A stretch of 64,000 bases of DNA from Ustilago trichophora (lineage: Eukaryota > Basidiomycota > Ustilaginomycetes > Ustilaginales > Ustilaginaceae), in contig OOIN01000022.1 of the NCBI GenBank assembly GCA_900323505.1, positions 434,001 to 498,000 on the forward strand, given 5' to 3'. The notes under the pieces are model-generated. The model worked only from the letters and a program-made list of their open reading frames with translations. It ran no database searches and was not told the DNA's origin. A program made the position numbers and the translations under genes. Position 1 is the first letter of the stretch, and each line of letters begins with the position of its first letter. Below, piece after piece: positions 30,290 through 39,535 of the stretch.

Positions 30290-31492
30290 TTATGCACGAC
30301 CACCGTGAAGAGCAGCAGCCTGGCGAGATCGAGCCTGGTCGTTGACAGTCTTCTGGTTCCTCAACTCATCAATGTGCTTTTTGGCCGTCTCGTGACCTAC
30401 GCGGGTGCTCTCGGTGTGCCTCTTCTTGATGTCTAGATCCTCAACGGCTTTGGCGAGGTCGGCGGCATACTTTTCGTGTTCAGCCTTGGCCTTGCTCAGT
30501 GCCTTGGCGGCCTTGTGCTCCTTGGTCTGAGCCTTCTGGTGACGCTTAATAGCTTGGGTTTCGGCGTCGCGCGATTTGCGGAAGAGCTTCTCAGAAGATT
30601 CGGCGTCCTTGATGGCGCGCTTAATGGACTTGTGCTCGTTTTTGGCCTCCTTCTTCATGAGCTTGTCCATCTTCTTGACTTCCTTGGGGCTGAGGGCCGA
30701 CTTGGGGGGCTCGTTGGCGGCGAGGCTGGTAGGGGCGGGATGGGCGACAACGGGCTGAGTGCCGGCGGCAGCGCCAGCAGCAGCAGCAGCGGGAGCAACG
30801 GCGGCGAGCCGCTGGGTCTGCTGAGGCTGCTGCTGGGCCTGCTGAGCGCTGATGGCACTACCGGGGGCACCGGCGCTCACAGCCGAGGTTGGCTCAATGG
30901 TAGAGCCGACAGCGGAGCCAGGAGCGGCGGCGGCTGGGACAGCAGTGTTGATGTGCGAGGGCTCACGAGCAGCAGCGCTTGGCTGGATGGGCTGGATGGG
31001 GGTGGTCTGAGGTTGGATGAGGCTAGGAGCGGAAGCACCCTCAGCAGCAGCGGGAACATCACCTGCAGCAGGGACAGCAGCCGCCTCGTTGGCAACGGGA
31101 GCAGTCACACCGGTGGCTACCGAGGGGTCAGCGCCGTGGTGGGCGTGCTGGTCGACGGCAATGGCGCCAGTTCCTGCACTCAAAGCTGAAGCCTCAGCAG
31201 CGTGACCGTTGGAGAAGCCCGAGTGGGTGGGAGGGGTAGTGAGGGAAGAGTCGATGGCGGGAGCAACACCACCGTCGGTAGCGGTTCCGACCACGGAGCC
31301 CTGAGGGTGGACAGCAGAGCCGTGGGCCTCGCCGTTGGCATAGGTAGCAGCATCACCGTTGGCAACGGCAGTTTGGGGGACGGCACCGTTGGTGTGAGCG
31401 GCAGCAACGTCACCGTTGGAAACATCCTGAGGAGGGTGGACCGCCTTGATCTCGGCGACAAGGACCGAGCCGTTGCGAGCGAGATCAGTCAT
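30290..31492 (-). CDS. Hypothetical Ala-rich protein with charged C-terminal coiled coil
   Basis: 400 residues from the only plausible ATG (31492, MTDLARNGSVLVAEIKAVHP). The open frame further up has no ATG. The first 255 residues are a low-complexity Ala/Gly/Thr/Pro region with repeated NGDAA and NGAV-type strings. The last 145 form a continuous, very Lys/Ala/Glu-rich helix, starting near SALSPKEVKKMDKLMKKEAK and ending AALHGGRA. The charged part resembles Lys/Ala/Glu-rich proteins that basidiomycete annotations sometimes label as DNA-binding Ncp1-like. I hold that only as a weak recollection. No signal peptide or catalytic motif is seen. Strong codon bias suggests high expression. Confidence 0.7.
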   Translation of the reverse strand: MTDLARNGSVLVAEIKAVHPPQDVSNGDVAAAHTNGAVPQTAVANGDAATYANGEAHGSAVHPQGSVVGTATDGGVAPAIDSSLTTPPTHSGFSNGHAAEASALSAGTGAIAVDQHAHHGADPSVATGVTAPVANEAAAVPAAGDVPAAAEGASAPSLIQPQTTPIQPIQPSAAAREPSHINTAVPAAAAPGSAVGSTIEPTSAVSAGAPGSAISAQQAQQQPQQTQRLAAVAPAAAAAGAAAGTQPVVAHPAPTSLAANEPPKSALSPKEVKKMDKLMKKEAKNEHKSIKRAIKDAESSEKLFRKSRDAETQAIKRHQKAQTKEHKAAKALSKAKAEHEKYAADLAKAVEDLDIKKRHTESTRVGHETAKKHIDELRNQKTVNDQARSRQAAALHGGRA

Positions 31493-32653
31493 GTTGAAGG
31501 GATTGGTATTGGTATCAACGTAGAAGGGCTGGGTATAGAGTGAAGAAGGTATCTGCAAGAATCGTGAGGCAAAGAGGGATGCCGTTGCAGAGGAAGAAGC
31601 TAGGTGTTGTGTGCGAGATGGAAGTGGAAGGAGGAAAAGATATGGTAGCTAGCAAAAGTGCTTATGAGGAAATATGAGGCGGTGTGTGACGTGGTTTGGT
31701 TTCCTTGGACAGTGGATGGATCATCGGCGACAGGGCTAAGTAAAGGAGTATAAGAGAGCCAGAAGAGGAACGTAAACTCAAACGGTCTAGGCACAAGCTG
31801 AGCAGTCAAGCCTGAGCTTGATGGAAGCTTGTCGAATGCGTTCATCAAGCATCATGGGAGCCCAACACTTTTTTTTAGCAGCCAAGCTCCAGCTTTTCAC
31901 GCCAGCCGAGGCTATCAACGGCGGCGCAGTGCGGGCCATTGCTCGAGGCATTTGCTTGCGAGCAAGAGAGCGAAAAAGAGCAGGTGGAGCTGAGACCAGA
32001 AATAAAAATGCTAAAATCCCAGAGCGGAGTTTTCAACAAGTGCTGACCCAACCGACAATCAAACAGCGGCACTTCCGAGGCACAAGACCCGCTCGCTTCA
32101 TTCTGCAACTGCATTGCATTCAACTAACCACAAGCCGACGCAGCAGAAACACAGGAATGCACATCCTCATCCTTGTCTGGGCGTAACTGCACGTCTACCT
32201 TTTCACCCGTCTCGCTGAGTTTGGACTGTGTCCACACGGTAGACAGCTTGCCAACCATGATTCTGAGACTCAAAAGCAGCGGCGTATCACTCTCAAATCT
32301 TGTATTCTTCGCCGTGTAGTGTAGCTTGTGACTTAAGAGAAAGTAAGCTTTGGTCTCACCCTGGTCACTACCCAAGCCATAAAAACCTACCCGATCAATC
32401 AATCCACCTAGAGTACATCTTGCATGTCGGAAAAGTCCACCCTATACACCGCCACAGCATCGTCTTTGTCACCAACTCTGGTCATCTTACCGTTGTGTGT
32501 CGGCAAAATCTTTGTTCTCCTGGCCTCCCGACGGCGAGTCGAAAAAGGCTTTGACTCCCGCGACGCTCTAAACCCGAGGCAGCGTGACGTCGAAAGATCG
32601 TCTAGCTGCAGAATTGGCTTCCGCCGATTCCAATTTTGAATTGTCCCCCACTT

Positions 32654-32677
32654 GTACTGTACTGTACAGTACAGTAC
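32654..32677. repeat. 24-bp perfect palindrome of GTACT/GTACA pentamers
   Basis: Two GTACT units run into two inverted ones about a central TGTACA, giving perfect self-complementarity over 24 bp. The pattern continues imperfectly to 32684. It could form a hairpin or cruciform or bind a dimeric protein (inference). Confidence 0.95.
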
Positions 32678-32784
32678 TGTACATGTATTGTAATTTACAG
32701 AATTGGAGATCATACTGCACAGTACTAGGAATCTGTCCATGGATTTTCAACTTTGACTGTTAGATTGGACACAGGCAAAACAAC

Positions 32785-32798
32785 GTACTGTACTGTAC
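32785..32798. repeat. GTACTGTACTGTAC tandem
   Basis: A three-unit direct repeat of the same family, about 110 bp from the 24-bp palindrome. Confidence 0.9.
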
Positions 32799-33360
32799 TT
32801 CACAATGCCGCACTCTTTGCATGTGCTGCCTGTAAGCATGATCCATCTGGATATACCATGCTCTGAACAGAGTAAATCTTGTCTATGTGGAGTCTCGTAT
32901 CACAGTTGCAGGCAGTCAAAATTCAAGAAAACCTGCGGCTGCACTTAGGAACAAGTGTCACTGTAGTCGACAAGACCAAGCGCTAAAAATGACCAGACTG
33001 CGCTTGCTTTCTTGCCAAGTGTCCCCCCTTCTTCTCTTGGCCGCTTCTTCCGACTTGTTCTCTTGCAGATGTCGGTTCTTTTCGCTTCGTACACCCCACA
33101 TCCTTTTGCTTCCAGTTGTCTGTGTTGCGGAATCGACTATTCGCGGGAGAGTGGCGCCGTTTCCTTCTCAAGTTGAGCGTGCACAGCCCGATGTCTCGTT
33201 CATTCCTTCTGAGAGGTGTTTGAATGGACCCTGTCTTTCTAGCCAAGCTTGCACGTATTTGTCAGGCACCACATGCTCAGATGTCGTTCTCCCAGAGCGT
33301 TGAGTCCCTAAATCTACATCTAAACATACATGATTGTTGTCAGGAGAGAATCGTCCGACT

Positions 33361-36300
33361 TCATGCGGACTGCGCCGCTAAACCCTCACCAGCTTTCCAC
33401 CTCTTCATTGCGGCAGCATACTTCTTCGCGAGATGCACCCTTCTCTTCGCCTGCCTCGCTCTCTGAGCCATGACTAGTGTCTTCCGATCAAACACCATCG
33501 TACTTCGGGCTTGGTCCCGCTCAAACCCCTCCTGAAACATCTTTGCTTGCTCCCTAAACATCTCTTCGAATCCTGAATACTCCTCACTGGCTTTGGCACC
33601 GCCTCGCTTACCGCTGTAAATCTGCTTCATCAAGCCGTTCTCGAGCCGTTGCGCGGTGAACATCTCATTGACTTCCATCTGACGTTCTGACCGACGCAGG
33701 CGTGCCATGCGACGGCGGTAGATCATCATGCTCACAGCAGTGGGTTGCACTGGTTTGTAGCGAGGAAGAGGCCGATTGTAGATGGTCGGGGGAAGAAGCG
33801 CGCCAGAGTGATGGGGGATGCGTTTTGGGTACTTTTTCTCGTGCATCTTGATATGCCAGAATGCGTTCCATGATTGTTTGTGGTTTCGCTCTGCCAAGGT
33901 TTCCTCTCGATCAGTGAGGGTAGATTGAGCAGCTGCGTCTCCTTCTTGGGCAAGCTGGAACAACTGCAGAAGATCACGTCCCTGTTGAATTAGGTCGGCG
34001 ACTTTCGGCTGAGATGTCAGAGCTTTCTTCTTCCTCGTGATCCGCTTGATCTCCTGCTTCAGAGCAGGACATGATTCTGGACATTGTCGTAAAACAGGTC
34101 GATAGAGTTGCCAAAGCACCAATTGGCGGTGTGCAGATTCGCGAAAAAATGGGATGCGCTTCTTTGCCCCCCGCTTCGGAAAGAAACAGGCCAGAGACAG
34201 TGCTTCGAAGGTATCCACGGGCTGGACAACCTTGGCAACCTGCTGAAGAGCAGCAGAAAGCGTGCAAAACCCGGACCTCGATGGCACTGCGTGCGTTGAA
34301 GCTGCATCCTGCTTGCTTCTAGGCGTTGGTCGGGCATCACTGCTCGAGCTCATGCCGGTGGCTCGACTGGTGGCAGGCCGACGCTGGCGTGCGGAATTGG
34401 AAGATGCCGCCTCCTCAGCGCATGTCTGGATCCACGCGTCCTTGTCAAAGGACGTCGTGCTCACAGCAGCGCTCCTCGACTTGGTCGAAGAGAAAGCAGC
34501 AACCTGACTTGCAGCACCTGCCGAAGTAGTTCGCGGTCTCGGCATCCGCACCGGCTTGACTGGCGCATCTGCGGGGCGTTCCGTCATCTTTGCACGCGTC
34601 TCCAGCGCCCTGATCTCTGCCATCTCTTTGGACGCCTGCGCTTGCAAGAAGTACAGACCGCGCTCGCCAAGAGAGCGATGCACCTGTGTAGATGGCACGT
34701 ATGGCGGGAAGGCACTAGCAGGATTGCCATTGAGCGTCTGACTTGCACCAGTGTCGCGAACGTATGCATCACCGTCCTTGGAAAGCGAGCCTTTGGTCTG
34801 CTCCAAAATCTTCTCGATGTCCAATGCAACACCAACAGGGATTGCCTCGGGGTGAGAGGGTGTGACGCATGGATCATCCGCCTCCTTGCGCAGCACTTTA
34901 TCGATATCCACCTGTGCAAAGAAGGCACAGCCGAGTGGGAGATCGTCCATCTGGAGCTTGAATGCAAACATGGCACGGGTCCAAATGTTGGCGACCTGCA
35001 GAGCCAGAGCAGCTCGGTATTTATCCTCGTCCTTGACCAAGTATCGCACCTCGTCGTGTACAGAGAGCATGAACCTGGCATCAATGTCGTACCTCTTCGC
35101 GAGCCACTCCATCGCAGTGATGAGCAGATGCAGGTAGTCGACACCACTGCTCTGAACGACCCAATTGATGCGACTCGGCATGTATTCTTCCGACATTCGG
35201 CCGTTACCAAAATCAACTTTACCCAAGAACTTCTTGGTGAGAGCGTTGGTCACACCGCAGTCGAGGGCGGGTGTCTTGGGATTGTCAGACAGAGCGATGC
35301 TTTCGAGCTTGTTGAAGACGTAACTCTCGGTGCCTCCAAACCAGAACTTGGCTCCAAAGAACTCGTCTGTATGCGTGTTCTGTCCTTTGGTGGCCATATA
35401 CAGCTCCTTGGCCTTCTGCGTCGCCTCCTCATTGGTGATGCTTGGGTTTGCTTTGAGAAGAAGATGAGTGGCGTGCTTAATACCGGCACCGTAGATACGC
35501 GAGTAGTTGAAAACTTTGGCCTGATTTCGGCTTGTTCCCAGGATGGAGGCCGTCTTGGAGTGCAAGTCCGTACCCAGCGCTTTCGTACCTTCGAGCGTCA
35601 TCCAGCCTACTGCAGTTGCACCATGAATACCGAATTGAGCATCTCCCATGACACTGCAGATCCAGAGCTCCTCGGAGTCCACATCTGCACCAACAAGACT
35701 GTAGCCAGGAGGAGCCTTGACCATGGCTTTGAGCTCCGATCCGACTCGGTTCTTCTTGGCATTACTGGCAGTGAGCCAGGTGTTCTCGATCGCTCGGCGA
35801 GTGACAGTGCCCATGCTGACGACCTGAGGCAAGATCAATCCCTTCCTTCGATCCGCTTCGCCCTCCTTGTCCTGTCGCGCCCCTGATGCTCCGCTAGGGT
35901 ATCGCATTGTCGTGCATGCGTCGCCATCCCAGACTACCATTTGCTTGTGGACGCGATCGCGGACGGCAATCCAGTAGCTACACTGTGCATTCAGGTCGAG
36001 TGCTGTTTTGGCGGCAGTGCGACCGATCTCATCCGGATGCTGGCTTTGCAGCGTGCCATCCTCGAAGTAGGCGATGAAGGACTTGGCAAAAGGACTTCCG
36101 ACATTGGCGCCTTCTCCTTCACTGTGAGGCACTTTGTAGAACGTAGAAGTACCGAATGCCTTGACGACCAGAGCAGGAGCTTCAATGTCGCTCCTGGAAG
36201 ATCCTCTGCCCTTTGCTTTGGGTTTCTTGGACTTGGCCACTTTGCCTTCGACTGGAGCAGCAAGATGCTGCAGCAAACCATCAGCGGCCATGCCAAAGGC

Positions 36301-39066
36301 GAGTGGCGTCTGCCGAGTCACAAGTGCAGGCCCCTCGGAGGAGTCGTGGCGAAAGATCCATCCATGCTCGCGGCTGCGGTAGAGGGGACACCCTCTCCAT
36401 GAGATCTTGAGCAGGATAGGGGCTATGGCTGAGCGGATGGTGACTTGCAGCTCACCAGTGGCGCTTTTGTACAAGTCCCAATACCACTTTGGCCACCACG
36501 CGGGTTCCACGACGGCCTCTTGTGCAGCTCGGGAGTCGGTGAGCTCCTCTCCGTTGCCACGTAGGGCATTCAATTCCTCAAGTCGAATGTCTTTGAGTGA
36601 CCAGTCGAGTTGTGCGAGTTGTGCATCTGCTTGCACTTCTGTCTCGGAAAGCTCCTTTGCAGCATCAGCGAGTGTCCGCAATTGTCGCTTGATCTCGACT
36701 GATGCCAAAGACTCGCCTGCGAGTATTGCAGAGAGGACGGCCGCACCAGATGGGCCTGCAGCACTCGACATCTTGTTGCTGTACCTCTTCAGAGCTGTCG
36801 CAGCGAAAAGGTTGCTTCCGACGAGAGCGGTTCCGTCTTCCAGTATCCAGCCTTTGGACTCGCCTCGCAAGACCGCTTTGCCATCGATGCGCAAACGTAG
36901 CAGCTGCTGTGCGATGGTGCTCTTTGGCGAGAATCCATCCTTAGTCTTGTTACGCATGACACCGTCACGGTACCAAGCAGGGACCGAAAAGTCGGAGGGT
37001 GGTGTTGCAGCACCTATTGCACTGTCACTTGGCACCTTGGCCTTTTTTGGCTTTTTGGGCGTCCAGTCCAATTGTGAATACCATGCATCGTCCTCCCACC
37101 AGGCCCTCTGACGTTGCGGGTCAGGAAAGGCGGGTTCGTTCTGCTCCGGATCTGTGATCGCCTGTCTCTCTTCGGCGATCTTGGCCGCCAAACTCCATGG
37201 TACGTCCTTTGTACCTTCATCTCGAAGCTTCTCGGCCAGGTCGATGAGACATTTCTGAACCTGATCGTTGATTCGATTGAACTGCTCGTCGCAGCGCTGT
37301 TGGTAGTCGATCCATTCGTCGTCGACGGGGAGGAAGGTGGATCCGAGGCCAAAGACACCAGCCATGGTAGCGGGATTAGGGCAACGAGCTGCAAAGTCGG
37401 GCCAGATACGGCGGAAGATCTCGTGGGTCACGTTGACATCGGAGGCACAGTAGCTGAGGAGGTGTTGGACGTCTTGAAGGATCTCTTCTCTCGATGTGCC
37501 GTCGACAAAGACGTTGCGTGCGGATTTGGAGACCTTCATCGGGATGCGGTGCAAGCGGGCGACGTCAGCGAGCGAGTTCTTGGACGTCTCTTCGAGCCAT
37601 TGCGATTCGGACGAGCTAGGTGGTGAGACGCGAGAGGCGAGTCCTCCGCTCTCATCGTCGCTGAAAGGCATATCGAGTGCCGATGGGGAAGCAGCGGCGT
37701 CGTCACCAGTTTGAAGGCTAGGTTCCACCGAACTTGTGCTTGAAGACAACTGGACAGCATCTACGGCCAGAGCTTCGAGCTTGAGACCTTCGAGCTGATC
37801 GGAGTCGTACTCGAGGCCTGATAGGGCATTCTCAATGGCTCTGCGCGTCTCTTCTTTGAGTGCAGCCTGTTCGAGTAGCTTCTTGGCCCGTTTCTCTGCT
37901 TTTGCCTTGTTGTGCTTCATCCATGCAGGGCGCTGGGGTGAAGAGATACCGCGGGTGGCGACGTGCAGAGACATTGTATCGAGCCATCTTGTAGATCCTA
38001 GATCGAGGGTGTATTCTTCCAATGTTCTCGCTCGGTCGTAAGAGACATTGTGACCGACAACAAGGCGTGGAGGGTCCTGCTTTCCACTGGGTCCGAGCGG
38101 GATCAGATGATCCTTGCGCTCGCAATTCTGCCCGCTTTGGACGAGCCAAGGGGACAACCAGCTGTACCATGCCTTTGCGCCGGCAGCGGTGGCCATTACA
38201 GGGAACGGCCCCTCCTGCACCATGGTTTCGACGTCGAACACGAGCATATCATCGTCTTTGTCCGGGTAAGGAACACTGATACCAGCTCCGAGCGCAGCGG
38301 CCGAGCCATTATCGGAACGGAGAATGGGATATTTTGTCCATCCAGGCTCGATGGACCAGGTGACGGGCTTCAAGTGACCTGGTGTGCGTAAGGCTGGATC
38401 GAGCTTGAGCCATTCGCTGGCTTCGAAGCGAAAATCGTCTGCGGAGGCCTTGGTTAAACTTGTGTCCTCGAGCTCTTCTGGTGGATCAGTAGGCTTGAGG
38501 TTTGCAAGTTGAAAAGCCATACCAAGCCACGGTTGGGCCACTTCTCTTCCGAGACTCCAAAAGTGCTCTGCGAGATCGTTGCCCTGCAAAGGCGGGAGAT
38601 TGAATGAGGTTTGGGGTAAGGTAGAAGCATCCGAGGCTCTGAGACCGTGCTGATTCAGATGATCGCGGCAGATGCTGAGTGCTTTGGGCGCTATGGGAGG
38701 AACAGGCTCCATGGATGGTGGGAAGAGCTGTTGGTGAAGCCTGCGAGGCAAAAGTTGAACACCCACTTCATTGCGTGGGATCTGTGGAGGAGGAGTCGGC
38801 GCTGCATTCCTTTTAGCTTTTGAAGGTAGAGCTTGGTTGGCGTCCTTATTTGGTGGTGGCTTGTGAGGGAGCATTGATGTCGACGCTGGATGCTCGACCG
38901 GCGTTGCTGCATGCCATCGCTTTTGCGGATGTTGCAGCCCCTGGAACCGCAATCCTTGGAGACCATGTGATCCAGGTGAAGGTAATGACGGTCTTGTAGA
39001 GGCCATGCAGTTAAGCGAAAGGCCCCTGGAGGAGGCTCTGCTGGATCGCAGCAATTTCGATATCAT
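33361..39066 (-). CDS. mip1: Mitochondrial DNA polymerase gamma with C-terminal LYR-motif extension
   Basis: One uninterrupted frame of 1901 codons. A basic leader (MISKLLRSSRASSRGLSLNC) is a probable mitochondrial presequence. The 3'-5' exonuclease motifs follow: Exo I FDVETMVQEG (about 277), Exo II VVGHNVSYDRAR (about 340) and Exo III YCASDVNVTHE (about 539). Polymerase motifs are A GADVDSEELW (about 1125), B RNQAKVFNYSRIYGAG (about 1179) and C SVHDEVRYLV (about 1335). All are family A Pol gamma features; the enzyme replicates and proofreads mtDNA. After about 1400 comes a low-complexity linker. Residues 1630-1901 form a second domain with RQLVLWQLYRPVLRQ, then KRITRKKKALTS and a basic tail (MMIYRRRMARLRRSERQM), resembling LYR-motif (complex1_LYR) proteins. 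A Pol-LYR fusion is unusual. It diverges from the WRAP53-like gene. Confidence 0.93.
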   Translation of the reverse strand: MISKLLRSSRASSRGLSLNCMASTRPSLPSPGSHGLQGLRFQGLQHPQKRWHAATPVEHPASTSMLPHKPPPNKDANQALPSKAKRNAAPTPPPQIPRNEVGVQLLPRRLHQQLFPPSMEPVPPIAPKALSICRDHLNQHGLRASDASTLPQTSFNLPPLQGNDLAEHFWSLGREVAQPWLGMAFQLANLKPTDPPEELEDTSLTKASADDFRFEASEWLKLDPALRTPGHLKPVTWSIEPGWTKYPILRSDNGSAAALGAGISVPYPDKDDDMLVFDVETMVQEGPFPVMATAAGAKAWYSWLSPWLVQSGQNCERKDHLIPLGPSGKQDPPRLVVGHNVSYDRARTLEEYTLDLGSTRWLDTMSLHVATRGISSPQRPAWMKHNKAKAEKRAKKLLEQAALKEETRRAIENALSGLEYDSDQLEGLKLEALAVDAVQLSSSTSSVEPSLQTGDDAAASPSALDMPFSDDESGGLASRVSPPSSSESQWLEETSKNSLADVARLHRIPMKVSKSARNVFVDGTSREEILQDVQHLLSYCASDVNVTHEIFRRIWPDFAARCPNPATMAGVFGLGSTFLPVDDEWIDYQQRCDEQFNRINDQVQKCLIDLAEKLRDEGTKDVPWSLAAKIAEERQAITDPEQNEPAFPDPQRQRAWWEDDAWYSQLDWTPKKPKKAKVPSDSAIGAATPPSDFSVPAWYRDGVMRNKTKDGFSPKSTIAQQLLRLRIDGKAVLRGESKGWILEDGTALVGSNLFAATALKRYSNKMSSAAGPSGAAVLSAILAGESLASVEIKRQLRTLADAAKELSETEVQADAQLAQLDWSLKDIRLEELNALRGNGEELTDSRAAQEAVVEPAWWPKWYWDLYKSATGELQVTIRSAIAPILLKISWRGCPLYRSREHGWIFRHDSSEGPALVTRQTPLAFGMAADGLLQHLAAPVEGKVAKSKKPKAKGRGSSRSDIEAPALVVKAFGTSTFYKVPHSEGEGANVGSPFAKSFIAYFEDGTLQSQHPDEIGRTAAKTALDLNAQCSYWIAVRDRVHKQMVVWDGDACTTMRYPSGASGARQDKEGEADRRKGLILPQVVSMGTVTRRAIENTWLTASNAKKNRVGSELKAMVKAPPGYSLVGADVDSEELWICSVMGDAQFGIHGATAVGWMTLEGTKALGTDLHSKTASILGTSRNQAKVFNYSRIYGAGIKHATHLLLKANPSITNEEATQKAKELYMATKGQNTHTDEFFGAKFWFGGTESYVFNKLESIALSDNPKTPALDCGVTNALTKKFLGKVDFGNGRMSEEYMPSRINWVVQSSGVDYLHLLITAMEWLAKRYDIDARFMLSVHDEVRYLVKDEDKYRAALALQVANIWTRAMFAFKLQMDDLPLGCAFFAQVDIDKVLRKEADDPCVTPSHPEAIPVGVALDIEKILEQTKGSLSKDGDAYVRDTGASQTLNGNPASAFPPYVPSTQVHRSLGERGLYFLQAQASKEMAEIRALETRAKMTERPADAPVKPVRMPRPRTTSAGAASQVAAFSSTKSRSAAVSTTSFDKDAWIQTCAEEAASSNSARQRRPATSRATGMSSSSDARPTPRSKQDAASTHAVPSRSGFCTLSAALQQVAKVVQPVDTFEALSLACFFPKRGAKKRIPFFRESAHRQLVLWQLYRPVLRQCPESCPALKQEIKRITRKKKALTSQPKVADLIQQGRDLLQLFQLAQEGDAAAQSTLTDREETLAERNHKQSWNAFWHIKMHEKKYPKRIPHHSGALLPPTIYNRPLPRYKPVQPTAVSMMIYRRRMARLRRSERQMEVNEMFTAQRLENGLMKQIYSGKRGGAKASEEYSGFEEMFREQAKMFQEGFERDQARSTMVFDRKTLVMAQRARQAKRRVHLAKKYAAAMKRWKAGEGLAAQSA

Positions 39067-39535
39067 CTTGACGTTAAGAAGCTACCGTTATGGGTTGACT
39101 GGACGCTCATGCTGGAGCTGTTTTGAATATCCGATTTGAAGCAATTCGCAGATGTAGTGATCATATCTACGAGCGATGTCGTGTCCTAGTGAGCCGCTCG
39201 ATTTGTCCCTGGTGTCGATATGATGGAGGAAAGCAGGAGGTTGAGGCGAAAGAAAGGCGACGACAAGGGCTTGAGCTCCACCTCAAAGCTTCTCTTTTGT
39301 CCAAAAGCGGATCGAGCGCGGTCCAACTCGCCGGAGCTCAATTGCAGAATTTGGCCGATTTCAGGGTCCAATTTCATTTAGCAAGGGGAGAAGACCTCAA
39401 GACATTTTGCAGTCTTGCTTGGTGTTGCTTACGCCGACTGCTTCTCACCACGACCATGACCAAGCAGCATCCTGACATACCCTCGCATACTTGGAGCTGA
39501 GCAAGCGGGAAAGCTGCGATGCTCAACTAGAGCAC
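39067..39535. other. Divergent promoter region mip1 / WRAP53-like
   Basis: 469 bp with no gene. The frame leading to 39536 is open upstream but without an ATG. Confidence 0.5.

Larger units (their letters stand above)
31493..33360. other. 1.9 kb spacer with GTACTG palindromes
   Basis: Lies between the start of the Ala-rich gene and the stop of mip1, both on the minus strand. It holds the 24-bp palindrome at 32654-32677 and the tandem at 32785-32798. The short ORFs have no recognisable content. Confidence 0.5.

Noticed and set aside
32124..32402. 92-codon minus-strand ORF in the mip1 spacer
   Set aside because: A plausible-looking segment (MVGKLSTVWTQSKLSETGEK) but no family, no conserved end and no clear splice partner. 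RNA evidence would be needed.
34642..35886. 414-codon plus-strand ORF inside mip1
   Set aside because: Antisense of the polymerase domain, where motifs A, B and C are encoded on the minus strand.
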